This document shows positions 20,061-30,267 of a DNA stretch of 64,000 nt, piece by piece; within the stretch, counting starts at the first letter, position 1, and every line of letters starts with the position of its first letter. The DNA is from Marinobacter profundi (GTDB taxonomy: Bacteria; Pseudomonadota; Gammaproteobacteria; Pseudomonadales; Oleiphilaceae). The stretch covers positions 124,001 through 188,000 of the forward strand of contig NZ_KZ319372.1 in the NCBI RefSeq assembly GCF_002744715.1. The letters run 5' to 3'. A program made the position numbers and the translations under genes. The notes under the pieces are model-generated. The model was not told the origin of the DNA. It searched no databases and saw nothing but the letters and a program-made list of their open reading frames with translations.

Positions 20061-21548
20061 ATGAAATACAGCGACCTGAGAGACTTCATTGCCCAACTGG
20101 AAAAGCTGGGTGAGCTCAAGCGTATAAGTGTTGAAGTCGACCCCCACCTGGAAATGACCGAAATCTGTGACCGTACCCTGCGGGCGGGTGGTCCGGCGTT
20201 ACTGTTCGAAAACCCGAAAGGCTACGACATGCCGGTGCTGGCCAACCTGTTCGGAACGCCGAAGCGGGTCGCGCTGGGAATGGGGCAGAGCGACGTCAGC
20301 GCATTGCGGGAGATCGGCAAGTTGCTGGCGTTTCTCAAGGAGCCGGATCCCCCCAAGGGCTTCAAGGACGCCATCGAAAAGCTGCCGCTGTTCCGCCAGG
20401 TGATGCGGATGAGCCCGAAAGTACTGCGCACCGCGCCCTGCCAGGAGGTGGTGATCGAAAAGGATCAGGTGGACCTGTACCAGATTCCGGTTCAGCATTG
20501 CTGGCCCGGCGATGCCGGTCCGCTGGTGACCTGGCCACTGGTGATTACCCGGGGTCCCCACAAAGAACGCCAGAACCTGGGCATTTACCGACAGCAGGTC
20601 ATCGGTCGTAACCGTCTGATCATGCGCTGGCTCAGTCACCGTGGGGGCGCGCTGGATTACCTGGAGTTCCGCAAGGCCAACCCGCAAAAACCCTATCCGG
20701 TGGCGGTGGCGCTCGGGGCCGACCCGGCGACCATTCTCGGGGCGGTGACACCGGTGCCGGATACCCTGTCCGAGTACGCCTTTGCCGGCCTGTTGCGGGG
20801 TGCCCGTACCGAGCTGGTCAAGGCCGGACTCAGTGACCTGCAGGTGCCGGCCAGTGCTGAGATCGTGCTGGAAGGCTTTATCTACCCGGATGACCTGGCT
20901 CCGGAAGGCCCGTTCGGCGATCACACCGGGTACTACAACGAAGTGGACGAGTTCCCGGTGTTTACCGTGGAGCGAATTACCCACCGTCGCGACCCGATCT
21001 ACCACAGCACCTACACCGGTCGTCCGCCGGATGAGCCGGCCATTCTCGGGGTGGCGCTGAACGAAGTGTTCATTCCCATCCTGCAGAAGCAGTTCCCGGA
21101 GATCGTGGATTTCTACCTGCCGCCGGAGGGTTGCTCCTACCGGCTGGCGGTGGTGACCATGAAGAAACAGTACCCCGGCCATGCCAAGCGCGTGATGATG
21201 GGAGTATGGTCCTTCCTGCGCCAGTTCATGTACACCAAGTTTGTGATTGTCACCGACGATGACGTTAACGCCCGCAGCTGGGAAGACGTGATCTGGGCGA
21301 TCACCACCCGTATGGATCCGGCGCGGGATACCACCCTGGTGGAAAGCACACCGATCGATTACCTGGACTTTGCCTCCCCGGTTTCCGGCCTGGGGTCGAA
21401 AATGGGGATGGATGCCACCAACAAGTGGCCGGGAGAGACCGATCGGGAATGGGGGACGCCGATTGTCATGTCCGAGGACGTCCGCCAGCGGGTAGATGAC
21501 CTCTGGGACTCCCTGGGCATTGATGTTGCGGCGGAGCCGCGGCGCTGA
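20061..21548 (+). CDS. ubiD: 4-hydroxy-3-polyprenylbenzoate decarboxylase UbiD
   Basis: 495-residue decarboxylase of ubiquinone synthesis that uses prenylated FMN made by UbiX. The length is the same as in E. coli. Recognisable stretches are the start [34 protein letters not shown] near 175, [11 protein letters not shown] near 288 with prFMN-contacting residues, and the C-terminal [18 protein letters not shown] stands 8 bases before the ATG. One base separates its stop from the next gene, a ferredoxin/flavin reductase, so they are probably cotranscribed. Confidence 0.95.
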   Translation: MKYSDLRDFIAQLEKLGELKRISVEVDPHLEMTEICDRTLRAGGPALLFENPKGYDMPVLANLFGTPKRVALGMGQSDVSALREIGKLLAFLKEPDPPKGFKDAIEKLPLFRQVMRMSPKVLRTAPCQEVVIEKDQVDLYQIPVQHCWPGDAGPLVTWPLVITRGPHKERQNLGIYRQQVIGRNRLIMRWLSHRGGALDYLEFRKANPQKPYPVAVALGADPATILGAVTPVPDTLSEYAFAGLLRGARTELVKAGLSDLQVPASAEIVLEGFIYPDDLAPEGPFGDHTGYYNEVDEFPVFTVERITHRRDPIYHSTYTGRPPDEPAILGVALNEVFIPILQKQFPEIVDFYLPPEGCSYRLAVVTMKKQYPGHAKRVMMGVWSFLRQFMYTKFVIVTDDDVNARSWEDVIWAITTRMDPARDTTLVESTPIDYLDFASPVSGLGSKMGMDATNKWPGETDREWGTPIVMSEDVRQRVDDLWDSLGIDVAAEPRR

Positions 21549-21549
21549 C

Positions 21550-22554
21550 ATGACCGATAAGCCCTGTCGGGTGGTTCTGCAGCCCTCCGGATTGACGTAT
21601 AGTGCCGGCCCCGGTACCGACCTGCTCAGTGCCGCTGCCGGCGCCGGTATCGAGGTGCCGGCAGCCTGTCGCAACGGGGTGTGTGAAATCTGCGAAGCGC
21701 GGCTGCTGGCCGGGCCGGCGCTGAACACCCGCAACCAACAGCATATTCCGGTTTCCGGGCGACTCATGCTTTGTCGCACCTTCGCCCTCGGGAACCTTGA
21801 ACTGGAGATGACCGCCGTTATGGCCGCCGGAGAAAATCAGCCCCGCAAGTTTCAGGCAAAGGTGGTGGACGTGCGTTCCATCAGCCACGACGTGTACCGG
21901 GTGGAGCTGCAGTTGCCGCGCCGCCGGGAACTGTCGTTCCATGCCGGTCAGTACCTGTCCGTCAATCTTCCGGACAGCGACCCCTGCTATTTCTCCATTG
22001 CCAGCAGTCCGTCCTGCCCGACCATCGAGCTGCACATCCAGGCATCGCCGGACTGGCTGTCGGCCCAGAACGTGATCGATGCCCTGACCTCCGGCCGGGA
22101 TGTCACAATCGAGTTGCCCTTTGGCAAGGCGTGCCTGGCGGCCGCACCGGAGGAGCCGCTGGTGCTGGTGGCAGCTGGTACCGGATTCGCGCAGATGAAG
22201 AGCCTGGTGGATTACCTGCGGGAAACCTCCTATGGCCAGCCAGTGCGATTGTATTGGGGGGTAAGGCGCCATGAAGATATGTATCTCCGCGCGCTGGCCC
22301 AGCAATGGGCACACGAGTGGCCACAGTTAACCTTCCTGCCGGTGGTCGGCGATGACGAGGATAACGACTGGAGTGGTCACCATGACCAGCTGGTGCGGGC
22401 AGTACTGGCTTCCGGCATGGACTGGCAGCGTGTCCGGGTGATGGCGAGTGGCTCTCCAGTCATGGTGTATACCCTGCTGGATGCCTTGCTTGAGGCAGGG
22501 CTGCCGCAGTCGGCGTTCTTCTCCGATGTCCTGGAATACGCGCCGCGGGATTGA
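21550..22554 (+). CDS. 2Fe-2S ferredoxin/FAD/NAD(P)H reductase
   Basis: 334-residue electron-transfer flavoprotein. The N-terminal plant-type ferredoxin domain (1-90) has the cluster cysteines in ACRNGVCEIC and later LCRTF. The FAD-binding barrel (about 95-190) holds HAGQYLSVNL and CYFSIASSP (RxYS-like). The NAD(P) domain (about 195-334) has LVLVAAGTGFAQMKSL. This layout is shared with CDP-6-deoxy-delta-3,4-glucoseen reductase-like proteins and flavin reductases often found after ubiD; it could supply reduced flavin for UbiX/UbiD, but that is inference. The start is at 21550, one base after the ubiD stop. Confidence 0.88.
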   Translation: MTDKPCRVVLQPSGLTYSAGPGTDLLSAAAGAGIEVPAACRNGVCEICEARLLAGPALNTRNQQHIPVSGRLMLCRTFALGNLELEMTAVMAAGENQPRKFQAKVVDVRSISHDVYRVELQLPRRRELSFHAGQYLSVNLPDSDPCYFSIASSPSCPTIELHIQASPDWLSAQNVIDALTSGRDVTIELPFGKACLAAAPEEPLVLVAAGTGFAQMKSLVDYLRETSYGQPVRLYWGVRRHEDMYLRALAQQWAHEWPQLTFLPVVGDDEDNDWSGHHDQLVRAVLASGMDWQRVRVMASGSPVMVYTLLDALLEAGLPQSAFFSDVLEYAPRD

Positions 22555-22567
22555 AGGTCCGCCGACG

Positions 22568-22608
22568 AAAAAGGGGCAGCCTCCTGGTCGGATTCTGCCC
22601 CTTTTTTT
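22568..22608 (+). terminator. Rho-independent terminator after the ubiD unit
   Basis: A 12-bp stem (22568-22579 with 22595-22606) begins with five A and ends with a run of seven T on the plus strand. It is symmetric enough to work for hemY on the other strand as well. Confidence 0.88.
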
Positions 22609-22644
22609 GCCGGTGCTGCGGCGGTATTGTCCCGACGGCCCCGA

Positions 22645-23883
22645 TCAGGCCCTCGGCATTGGCAGGTCCGGCAGGCCGCTGTCCTTCACCAGGCCCTGCA
22701 TCAGCAGTCTGGCACTGGCTTCCTCCTCGCCCATATGAGCATTGAGGCGGCTCAGTTCCGCCATCGTCTCCCGGCTGCGGCGCAGCCGCAGGCTGGTTTC
22801 GAAATATTCCCGCGCCTTTCCCCAGAGCTCGTTACGCAGGCTCAGGCGCCCCAGGGCCAGCAACAATTCGGCATTGTTGGGGCGATCCTTGAGCCACTGT
22901 TCAGCCGTCAGCAGCTGCTCATCGGGTTTCAGTCCCTTGACCCGGCCGTACAGGTTGATGAGCTCGTCGCTCCAGTGATTACGCAGCACTTTGCGCAGCA
23001 GGGTTTCCGCCTGGGCCTCGTCGCCCAGCTCGGCAAGTAGCCGGGCATAATCGCGAATGGTGTATTCGTCCCGACGCATGCTGCCGGGTAACTGATCCCA
23101 CAGGCTGGTCAGGGGTTCGAGGGATGCGCTGGTTTCGGTCGACTGGCGTTTGCAGTCGTCCGCGGCTTTCTGCAGCAGGTTGTGCCAGGTTGTGCGCTCC
23201 AGTTCGGCGGCCTCGCCCTGATCGATGAGGTCGCGCTTGCGTAGCTCCGGCAATAGTCGGGACAACTCGCGCCAGTCCTCCAGCCGCAGGTAGGTATTCT
23301 TCAGGAGCTTGAGCACGAAGGGGTGGTGAGGTGCCTGTTTGCGCAGGCGAATCAGTGTGGCCAGGGCCTGTTCCAGGCGGTTACCGGCCAGTTGCAGCTG
23401 GGCCTGGGTGATGCCCACCGCCATATCCGAGCCGGGGGTACTTTCGAAAGCCCTGCGCAGCAGGGTATCCACCGCCTCGTGATCACCAGACTCGAACGCG
23501 GCCTGGGCGGCGGCGAGGTAGTTGATCAGCGGGGTATCGGCATGGCCAGCGGACGCCTCAAGCAACTTGCGGGCCCTTGGCCAATTACCCTCGGCGAGGG
23601 CAAGCAGACCCTGGGTAGTGCGGCGGCGGGCGCGGCGTTCGTTGCCCCGGGCCAGCCAGCCGGTGACAAACCCGGTGCTGCGGCCCAGGCGGCGGATCAG
23701 CGCCACGGTAACCAGGATCAGGGCGACCAGCGCCGCAAGCACGAACAGGCCGACCCAGAAGTTGGTTTCGACCAGGTAGTTGCCGAGACTGATCCTGATA
23801 TAGCCGAGGTCATATTGCAGGCCAAGGCTCAGGGCGGTGCCGATGAGCAGGGCAACCAGGACAATCAGCAATAACCGGATCAT
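22645..23883 (-). CDS. hemY: HemY-like heme biosynthesis-associated membrane protein
   Basis: 412-residue protein of the gammaproteobacterial HemY family, with two N-terminal membrane helices (about 1-20 and 40-65) and a long TPR-like helical domain (about 85-400). The family is found at the end of hemC-hemD-hemX-hemY operons; its role in heme synthesis is not settled, and it is unrelated to protoporphyrinogen oxidase HemY of Gram-positives. The ATG overlaps the hemX stop by 4 bases. Confidence 0.9.
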   Translation of the reverse strand: MIRLLLIVLVALLIGTALSLGLQYDLGYIRISLGNYLVETNFWVGLFVLAALVALILVTVALIRRLGRSTGFVTGWLARGNERRARRRTTQGLLALAEGNWPRARKLLEASAGHADTPLINYLAAAQAAFESGDHEAVDTLLRRAFESTPGSDMAVGITQAQLQLAGNRLEQALATLIRLRKQAPHHPFVLKLLKNTYLRLEDWRELSRLLPELRKRDLIDQGEAAELERTTWHNLLQKAADDCKRQSTETSASLEPLTSLWDQLPGSMRRDEYTIRDYARLLAELGDEAQAETLLRKVLRNHWSDELINLYGRVKGLKPDEQLLTAEQWLKDRPNNAELLLALGRLSLRNELWGKAREYFETSLRLRRSRETMAELSRLNAHMGEEEASARLLMQGLVKDSGLPDLPMPRA

Positions 23884-24977
23884 GAGGCGTCCCCTTCACC
23901 GGAGGCGGCGGCCTCGCCATTACCCAGGCGGCCGGCCAGCCGGGCCTTGAGCAGTGACAGGGAGCGGCTGATGTCTGGCAGCTCCGGGTCAACATTGCGG
24001 GTGGCCAGTTCGGTAAGGGTCCGGGCCAGGGCCACGATGCGCTGGTCGCTGCGGTCATACCATTGTCCCAGCGCCGTTGCTGCCTTGCCGAGGGCGCGCT
24101 CGAACAACGGCTGGTTGCCGCGCAAGACCGCCATTTCCGCTTCTTCCAGCATCAGCTGGAGGTTGAGGCGGGCGTAGGCACTCTGGTCCGGCGACAACAG
24201 CGGTTTCACCGGCTCGTCCAGTCGCCGCACCACGATCACGTTGCCGAGGGTGGTTTTGAGCTGGTACCAGGCCTTGGCCAGCATGCCCTGGTCGCCAATG
24301 GGCTCCGCTTCGTCGCCGCTGCCGGTAAAGGCCGGGGCGCGGTCGTGGATCAGTGCGTCGTCGGTGAGCTGGTTCACGCTGTCGATGGCGGCTTCCAGGG
24401 TCAGGTAAAGCCCGGTCCGGTCAACGCCGGCAATGCCTTTCAGGGCAAGCACTTCTTTCGCCAGTTGCTGGCGGACCGCATAGACGCCCACGTCATCCGA
24501 CTCCAACAGCACGCTGTCGGCTTCCTGCAAGGCAGCGAGTGCGCCACGAATGTCTTTTTCCACCAGCAGGCGCTGGTTGGCAATGCGCAGCAGGAACTCG
24601 GCCTCGGCCAGCAGCCAGTCGGTGCGGGTCCGGTTGCCGGCCTCCAGTAACTGTTGGGCGTTATGGTCGATCTGGCGCTGCTGGGTGGCCAGCAGTTCCC
24701 GCTGCTCGCCGAGGCGGGTCTCCAGGGCAACGAGCCGGTCAGCGCGCTCACTGCCACTCTGGCCAAAATCCTGTTGCAGCTGACGGGTGTTGTTTTCGAC
24801 GTTGGCCAGCTGCTGGCTGAGCAGCTGCTGGGTCTGCCATTGCTGCCAGTTCCAGAGGGCGAGGCCAATGGCGAGGATCAGGGCGAGTAACGCAACCAGC
24901 CATACGGGCCACAGTTTCTGCCGGGCTGGCGGCGGGGTTTCAAGCGGGGCGGGCAGTTGCGCGTTTGTCTCAGTCAC
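23880..24977 (-). CDS. hemX: HemX family membrane protein
   Basis: 365-residue HemX protein: a short proline-rich cytosolic start, one membrane helix (about 23-43), then a coiled-coil/helical periplasmic domain with the family stretch WLLAEAEFLLRIANQRL near 145. Older annotation calls it uroporphyrinogen-III C-methyltransferase, but no methyltransferase fold is visible. The start is a GTG with AAGGAAG upstream, 48 bases after hemD. It probably forms a membrane unit with HemY. Confidence 0.9.
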   Translation of the reverse strand: MTETNAQLPAPLETPPPARQKLWPVWLVALLALILAIGLALWNWQQWQTQQLLSQQLANVENNTRQLQQDFGQSGSERADRLVALETRLGEQRELLATQQRQIDHNAQQLLEAGNRTRTDWLLAEAEFLLRIANQRLLVEKDIRGALAALQEADSVLLESDDVGVYAVRQQLAKEVLALKGIAGVDRTGLYLTLEAAIDSVNQLTDDALIHDRAPAFTGSGDEAEPIGDQGMLAKAWYQLKTTLGNVIVVRRLDEPVKPLLSPDQSAYARLNLQLMLEEAEMAVLRGNQPLFERALGKAATALGQWYDRSDQRIVALARTLTELATRNVDPELPDISRSLSLLKARLAGRLGNGEAAASGEGDAS

Positions 24978-25025
24978 AGGCTTCCTTACTTGGCTGTCAG
25001 TGGGTCCCGGATATGCGGTTGCCGG

Positions 25026-25853
25026 TCAGTGCTGTTCCGTTGGCAGTTCGCGCACTACGGCTGCCACGATGTCGGTGTCTGCAAGGCCCTGCGGTATGCA
25101 GAGCCACCGGAACCCGGCGCTCCGGGCCTGCTCGGCAACGCGCTCTGCGGGCACAAGCAGCAATCTTTTCATCAGATTATGGTTGGTATTCTTACCGAGC
25201 GCGACGAGATTGTTCAATGTTTCTCCGGACAGCGCGATGATCACCTCCGGATCAAAGTCGGTCAGCACATCGGTTATGGTCTTCTTATCGTAGTCAGGGC
25301 AAAAGCGACGGTAAAGCGGCAGCACGGTTACCTCGGCTCCGCGCTGGCTGAGCGTGTCCCGGATCAGTTCGCGGCCATCCTCACCCCGGACCAGCAGTAC
25401 CCGCTCACCGTCAGGAGTCCGCAACCCCGGCAAGGCCAGCAGGTCTTCACTGGTCCAGCCGTGCCCGGGGGCTTCCGGTGTAACACCTGCCGCAGACAGC
25501 ACCGCTGCGGTGCCGGCACCCACGCCATACCAGTGAAGGCCTGCGGGTACCTGTGGCCACCAGGTGTCCAGCAGCTCCAACAACAGGGTGGCGGCATAGG
25601 GACTGACCGCGATGACGTGGTGGAACTGGTCGAGGTTCTGGATCAGCGTACGGGTTTCGGGGGTTTCCGGCAGGGCTTCGCGGGCAAGGGTGGGCAAAAC
25701 CCGGACGTCTGCGCCGGATTCGCGAAACTGCCGTGCCAGGCGCTCACCATCGGGGCGCGGGCGACAGATCAGGATCCGTCGCCCTGCCAATGGCTGCGGT
25801 GGCCGGTCGTTCGCAGGCTCGCCGGTCGCCACCTTACTTCGGGGTGTGGCCAT
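25026..25853 (-). CDS. hemD: Uroporphyrinogen-III synthase
   Basis: 275-residue enzyme that cyclises hydroxymethylbilane with inversion of ring D. HemD sequences diverge strongly; recognisable parts are [19 protein letters not shown] near residue 27, the VSPYAA loop, [12 protein letters not shown] near 115, and [16 protein letters not shown]. The ATG at 25853 overlaps the end of hemC by 20 bases; a GTG at 25832 just after the hemC stop is an alternative start and lacks a good ribosome site. The position immediately after hemC supports the call. Confidence 0.9.
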   Translation of the reverse strand: MATPRSKVATGEPANDRPPQPLAGRRILICRPRPDGERLARQFRESGADVRVLPTLAREALPETPETRTLIQNLDQFHHVIAVSPYAATLLLELLDTWWPQVPAGLHWYGVGAGTAAVLSAAGVTPEAPGHGWTSEDLLALPGLRTPDGERVLLVRGEDGRELIRDTLSQRGAEVTVLPLYRRFCPDYDKKTITDVLTDFDPEVIIALSGETLNNLVALGKNTNHNLMKRLLLVPAERVAEQARSAGFRWLCIPQGLADTDIVAAVVRELPTEQH

Positions 25854-26775
25854 AGATCTCGGCCAGTACCCGGTCGGCGCCCATGGCGAGCAGGTCCTCT
25901 GCCAGCTCCCGGCCCAGCCGTTCGCCTTCGTTGCGGGGGGCGCGACCTTCTACCCGGAAGATTTCCGTACCATTGACCGCACCGACCAGGCCGCGCAGCC
26001 ACAGGGTGTCCTCGTCCTCCAGCAGGGCGTAGGCGGCAATGGGAACCTGGCAACCACCTTCCAGACGGCGGTTCAGCGCGCGTTCCGCACGGACCCGGTC
26101 CGCCGAGTCTGCATGATTGAGGGGCTCCAGCATGGCCAGTAATTCCCGGTCAGCCAGCCGGCACTCGATACCCAGTGCACCCTGGCCAACGGCAGGCAGC
26201 GACAGGGTGTCGGGCAGGCAGTCGCGGATGCGGTCATGGAAGCCGAGGCGTTTCAGGCCGGAACTGGCCAGCACAATGGCGTCATAGTCGCCGGCGTCAA
26301 GCTTGGCCAGGCGAGTATTGACGTTACCCCGCAGGGTGCGGATCTGCAGGTCCGGGCGGTAGGCCCGCAGCTGGGCTTCGCGGCGCAGGCTCGCGGTGCC
26401 CACCACGGCGCCGTCCGGCAGGGCGTCGATGGATTCGAAACGGTTGCTGACAAAGGCGTCGGTTGGATCTTCCCGCTCACAAATAGCCACCAGGCCGAGG
26501 CCTTCGGGGAACTCCATCGGAACGTCTTTCATGCTGTGTACGGCGAGGTCGGCACGGCCGTCGAGCATGGCTTCTTCCAGTTCCTTGACGAACAGCCCCT
26601 TGCCGCCGATCTTGGCCAGCGGTACGTCGAGGATCTTGTCGCCCTGGGTCTTGATCTTGAGCAGTTCAACGGTGACGTTGTCGTGCAGTCGTTCCAGTTC
26701 TGCCTTGATGAATTCAGCCTGCCATAGCGCCAGTGCGCTGCTGCGGGTTGCAATGCGAAGGGTACGTTTTGACAT
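25834..26775 (-). CDS. hemC: Porphobilinogen deaminase (hydroxymethylbilane synthase)
   Basis: 313-residue enzyme that links four porphobilinogens. Family marks are [17 protein letters not shown] at the start, [33 protein letters not shown], the [11 protein letters not shown] region, [13 protein letters not shown], and the dipyrromethane-cofactor cysteine in [13 protein letters not shown] near 243. Substrate flows on to HemD encoded next. The algR stop is 83 bases upstream, so it may share the algZR transcript. Confidence 0.97.
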   Translation of the reverse strand: MSKRTLRIATRSSALALWQAEFIKAELERLHDNVTVELLKIKTQGDKILDVPLAKIGGKGLFVKELEEAMLDGRADLAVHSMKDVPMEFPEGLGLVAICEREDPTDAFVSNRFESIDALPDGAVVGTASLRREAQLRAYRPDLQIRTLRGNVNTRLAKLDAGDYDAIVLASSGLKRLGFHDRIRDCLPDTLSLPAVGQGALGIECRLADRELLAMLEPLNHADSADRVRAERALNRRLEGGCQVPIAAYALLEDEDTLWLRGLVGAVNGTEIFRVEGRAPRNEGERLGRELAEDLLAMGADRVLAEIYGHTPK

Positions 26776-26858
26776 GTTGAGGTACTTGCCGGGTCAGGAA
26801 AATGTCCCGATAGGTTACCGTGTAGCGACCAAAAAGTCCCGTGACCAGAAGGGGTAAC

Positions 26859-27626
26859 TCACCCCGGTTGGTGTTCCCGGAGCCATTGCCGTACCGCACT
26901 GCCGTGGCGTCGACTGACCGCACGCTGGCCCCAGGGTTCCGGCAGGCGGACTGCGAGCTGGCCGTCTGCACAGCGGACGATGCCATGGATGTAGCGGACA
27001 CCCACCAGGGTATGGCGGTGGACTCGCAGCAGGTCGTCGGGGTAGGCGAGCTCCAGTTCTTTGAGCGTGTAGTCACACAGGCTCTCGCCCCGGGTGTGGT
27101 GGATGGTGACGTATTTCTGGTCGGCTTCGCAGAGGGCGATCTGGCCGACGTCGAGCAGTTCGGTGCCACGATGGGTGCGGATGGCCAGGCGTTCTTCGCG
27201 GTCCGCCGGGGCGACCTGCAGGGCCTGGCGCTGGAGCCGGTTGAGGCGGCCGGCCCTTGCCAGTGCATCGGCGAGGGCTTCACGGCGCACCGGCTTGAGC
27301 AGGTAGGCAGCGGCCTGGACGCCAAAGGCGTCAATGGCATAGTGGTCGAAGGCGGTGCAGAAGATGATCGCCGGTGGGCTGTCCAGCGCCTGCAGCCGAC
27401 CCGCCGCCTCCATACCATCCATCCCTGGCATGCGGATATCCAGCAGGACGATATCCGGGTGCAGGCTGGCCACCTGATTGAGGACGGCGTTGCCGTCAGC
27501 GGCTTCCCCGCAGACTTCATAACCTGGCAGCTCGTCGAGCAGACGGCGTACCCGTTGCCGCGCCAACGGTTCGTCGTCGGCAATGAGAACCTTGCGTCTC
27601 GGGCTGGCTGGGCTGGGCTGGTTCAT
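26859..27626 (-). CDS. algR: LytTR response regulator AlgR
   Basis: 255-residue response regulator. The receiver domain (about 10-125) has ADDEP, the phospho-acceptor aspartate in VLLDIRMPGMDG near 62, and the lysine in LLKPVRR. A LytTR DNA-binding domain (about 150-250) has the ALCEADQKYVTIH and RVHRHTLVGVRYI strands. It is close to P. aeruginosa AlgR, which controls alginate, type IV pili and virulence there; the target here is not known. The start overlaps the algZ stop by 4 bases. AlgQ, another regulator of the same Pseudomonas region, lies 17 kb away. Confidence 0.93.
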   Translation of the reverse strand: MNQPSPASPRRKVLIADDEPLARQRVRRLLDELPGYEVCGEAADGNAVLNQVASLHPDIVLLDIRMPGMDGMEAAGRLQALDSPPAIIFCTAFDHYAIDAFGVQAAAYLLKPVRREALADALARAGRLNRLQRQALQVAPADREERLAIRTHRGTELLDVGQIALCEADQKYVTIHHTRGESLCDYTLKELELAYPDDLLRVHRHTLVGVRYIHGIVRCADGQLAVRLPEPWGQRAVSRRHGSAVRQWLREHQPG

Positions 27627-28711
27627 GGTTGTCCCGCGTTGCTGGCTGCGCCGGCACGCTGCCAGGGCAGGCGCACCGTCACTGTGTAAATGGTCTGCTG
27701 GTGGCTGTGTTTAAGCACCGCCCGGTCGCCGAACAGGGCTTGCAGGCGGGACTGGATGTTGTCCAGCGCCATGCGGTTGCCGTCGTGTCCGGCGGCGCCG
27801 TCGGCGGGCTTCGGGTTTCGTACCATCAGGTAAACCGAGTTGCCGTTACGGACGGCCTCGATGTCCACGGTGCCGCCTTCTGGGCGCGGCTGGATACCGT
27901 GATAGATGGCATTCTCCACCAGTGGTTGCAGGGTCAGTGGCGGTATCGCCTGTTGGCTGACGTCTGCATCTATTTGCCAGTTTACCTTCAGCCGGTCCCC
28001 CAGGCGCAAGCCTTCGATGGCGAGGTAGCGGCGGCAAAGAGTGAGTTCCTCAGCCAGCGAGATCAGTCGCTGCTCGGTCCGCAGGCTGGCGCGAAACAGT
28101 TCTGACAGGTCCAGCACCGCCTCCTCGGCCTGCTCCGGGTTACTGGCAATCAGGCTGGCAATGGTGTTCATGCTGTTGAACAGGAAGTGTGGATGGATAC
28201 GCGCCTGCAACGCGGTCAGCCGGGCCTGCATTTCGGCTTCCTGCTGTTGTTGCCACTGGTGCTGCAGGTAGAAATAGCGCAGTACCATCAGGGTGATCAG
28301 CAGCGCCATCAGCAGTTTTTTGATGATGCCCTGCCAGCCGCTGATGCCGGGTTCCGGATAAAGCACGCTGTCAGCGAACAGGCTGAATGTCAGGACATCG
28401 GCCAGCACAATGGCCGCCACCGCGGCAGTTGCCATCGCGGTGCTGAGCCTGGCCAGGCGCTGGCGCAGCAGGCAGATCAGTGCGGTACTGGTGAGCACCG
28501 TCCACTGCACAAACAGCGACAGCAGCCCGAAGTAGTTCCAGTCAATCCAGCCGGAACGGGCCTGGACGACCGACATCAGCAACACCAGCAATTCGCTGGT
28601 GATCAGCAGCATGAATACCGCCCGTACCCGGCACAGGTCGGGGATAAAGAAATCCTGCGCCGCACTGGAACCGGCGGCGGGTTCGGGTTTTCTGGCCTGC
28701 GGCGCTGTCAT
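27623..28711 (-). CDS. algZ: LytS-type sensor histidine kinase AlgZ/FimS
   Basis: 362-residue membrane sensor. Four hydrophobic segments at about 30-155 form the sensing part. The His_kinase domain has the phospho-acceptor histidine in ARIHPHFLFNSMNTIASL near 193, and the ATPase domain has LQPLVENAIYHGIQ. This unorthodox LytS type pairs with LytTR regulators, here AlgR. The open frame continues upstream to 29755, antisense to argH; the ATG at 28711 fits the AlgZ length (about 358) and so is chosen. A weak AGGAC lies 12 bases before. Confidence 0.92.
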   Translation of the reverse strand: MTAPQARKPEPAAGSSAAQDFFIPDLCRVRAVFMLLITSELLVLLMSVVQARSGWIDWNYFGLLSLFVQWTVLTSTALICLLRQRLARLSTAMATAAVAAIVLADVLTFSLFADSVLYPEPGISGWQGIIKKLLMALLITLMVLRYFYLQHQWQQQQEAEMQARLTALQARIHPHFLFNSMNTIASLIASNPEQAEEAVLDLSELFRASLRTEQRLISLAEELTLCRRYLAIEGLRLGDRLKVNWQIDADVSQQAIPPLTLQPLVENAIYHGIQPRPEGGTVDIEAVRNGNSVYLMVRNPKPADGAAGHDGNRMALDNIQSRLQALFGDRAVLKHSHQQTIYTVTVRLPWQRAGAASNAGQP

Positions 28712-28759
28712 CACTGCGGAGTCCTGAACTCGGGTGGGCGAGACGGTGCCCGAGAGTGT

Positions 28760-28765
28760 TATAAT
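28760..28765 (+). promoter_or_regulatory. Candidate -10 box for argH
   Basis: A perfect TATAAT lies 64 bases before the argH start in the 117-base gap shared with divergent algZ. No good -35 box is found 16-18 bases upstream, so an activator may be needed. Confidence 0.4.
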
Positions 28766-28828
28766 CGCGGCCTTTATTCCATCCACGTCGGCAGAATGAT
28801 GCCGGGCTGTCAGCAGGAAAGATAGACC

Positions 28829-30220
28829 ATGACCGATCAGAGCAAGACCTCCGAGAAACCCTGGGGCGGTCGTTTCAGTGAACCGACGGACGCATTTGTC
28901 GAGCGCTTCACGGCCTCGGTCGGTTTTGACCAGCGACTGTACCACCACGACATCACCGGCTCCATCGCCCACGCCACCATGCTGGCCGAGGTAGGTGTGC
29001 TGACTGCAGCAGAGCGCGACCAGATTGTCGAAGGCCTGAACGGCGTCAAGGCGGATATCGAGGCAGGCAACTTTGAGTGGTCGGTGAGCCTGGAAGATGT
29101 CCACATGAATATCGAGGCCCGGCTGACCGACCGCATCGGCATTACCGGCAAGAAGCTGCACACCGGCCGCAGCCGTAACGACCAGGTGGCGACGGACATC
29201 CGTCTGTACCTGCGGGACGAGATCGATGTGATCGCCGAGGAGCTCAAACGCCTGCAATCGGGTCTGCTTGATGTGGCCGAGCGGGAAGCGGACACCATCA
29301 TGCCGGGCTTTACCCATCTGCAGACCGCCCAGCCGGTCACCTTTGGCCACCACCTGATGGCCTGGTATGAAATGCTGGTGCGTGACGCCGAGCGGTTGCA
29401 GGACTGTCGCAAGCGGGTCAACGTGATGCCGCTGGGCGCAGCGGCGCTGGCCGGTACCACCTATCCGATTGACCGTGCGATGACGGCCCGCCTGCTGGGC
29501 TTTGACCGGCCGACGGAAAACTCGCTGGACTCGGTCAGCGATCGTGATTTTGCCATCGAGTTCTGCAGCTTCGCCGCGCTGCTGATGACCCACCTGTCCC
29601 GGTTCAGTGAAGAGCTGGTGTTGTGGACCTCGGCGCAGTTTGATTTCATTGACCTGCCGGACCGGTTCTGTACCGGTTCCTCCATCATGCCCCAGAAGAA
29701 GAACCCGGATGTGCCGGAGCTGGTGCGCGGCAAGACCGGTCGGGTCAACGGGCACCTGGTCAGCCTTTTGACCCTGATGAAGAGCCAGCCGCTGGCCTAT
29801 AACAAGGACAACCAGGAAGACAAGGAGCCACTGTTTGACACCCTGGATACCGTCAAGGGCTGTCTGAAGGCGTATGCCGACATGGTCCCCGCCATCCGTG
29901 CCAAGGCGGACAGTATGCGGGCCGCGGCCAAGCGCGGTTTCTCAACCGCTACCGACCTGGCCGATTACCTGGTGAAGAAGGGCGTGCCGTTCCGCGATGC
30001 CCATGAGATTGTCGGCAAGGCGGTCGCCTTTGGCGTTGCCGAGCAGCGCGACCTCTCCGAAATGACCCTGGACGAGCTGGCCGGCTTCTCCAGTGTGATC
30101 GCAGCCGATGTGTTTGACGTGCTCACCCTGGAAGGCTCGGTGCAGGCCCGTAACCACCTGGGCGGTACCGCGCCGGGGCAGGTGCGGGCGGCAATAGCCC
30201 GGGCGCGCCAGCAGCTCTGA
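28829..30220 (+). CDS. argH: Argininosuccinate lyase
   Basis: 463-residue enzyme of the last arginine-synthesis step, splitting argininosuccinate to arginine and fumarate. The start [16 protein letters not shown] is typical, the [13 protein letters not shown] segment lies near 110, and the superfamily signature [12 protein letters not shown] near 285 carries the catalytic loop. CAGGAAAG precedes the ATG. As in Pseudomonas it is divergent from the algZ-algR unit. Arginine is also the substrate of SpeA, encoded 30 kb away. Confidence 0.97.
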   Translation: MTDQSKTSEKPWGGRFSEPTDAFVERFTASVGFDQRLYHHDITGSIAHATMLAEVGVLTAAERDQIVEGLNGVKADIEAGNFEWSVSLEDVHMNIEARLTDRIGITGKKLHTGRSRNDQVATDIRLYLRDEIDVIAEELKRLQSGLLDVAEREADTIMPGFTHLQTAQPVTFGHHLMAWYEMLVRDAERLQDCRKRVNVMPLGAAALAGTTYPIDRAMTARLLGFDRPTENSLDSVSDRDFAIEFCSFAALLMTHLSRFSEELVLWTSAQFDFIDLPDRFCTGSSIMPQKKNPDVPELVRGKTGRVNGHLVSLLTLMKSQPLAYNKDNQEDKEPLFDTLDTVKGCLKAYADMVPAIRAKADSMRAAAKRGFSTATDLADYLVKKGVPFRDAHEIVGKAVAFGVAEQRDLSEMTLDELAGFSSVIAADVFDVLTLEGSVQARNHLGGTAPGQVRAAIARARQQL

Positions 30221-30230
30221 GCAGGGAGCG

Positions 30231-30267
30231 GTGCGGGCAGGCCGGTCAGGTGCCGGCCGGCCCGCAC
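30231..30267. terminator. Hairpin between argH and the PAS-GGDEF-EAL gene
   Basis: Outer arms 30231-30238 and 30260-30267 pair perfectly over 8 bases, and an inner 6-bp stem (30240-30245 with 30253-30258) extends it. It includes the last codons of the leftward gene and has no T run. It may end both convergent transcripts. Confidence 0.4.

Noticed and set aside
20199..21779. 526-codon open frame antisense to ubiD
   Set aside because: It is a GC-rich shadow of ubiD with no ribosome site and no recognisable domain.
23880..24977. Uroporphyrinogen-III C-methyltransferase activity for HemX
   Set aside because: Only a membrane helix and a helical domain are visible; no SAM-binding methyltransferase motif.
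28712..29755. Possible 348-residue N-terminal extension of AlgZ
   Set aside because: The extension is antisense to argH; the ATG at 28711 gives the normal AlgZ length and topology.
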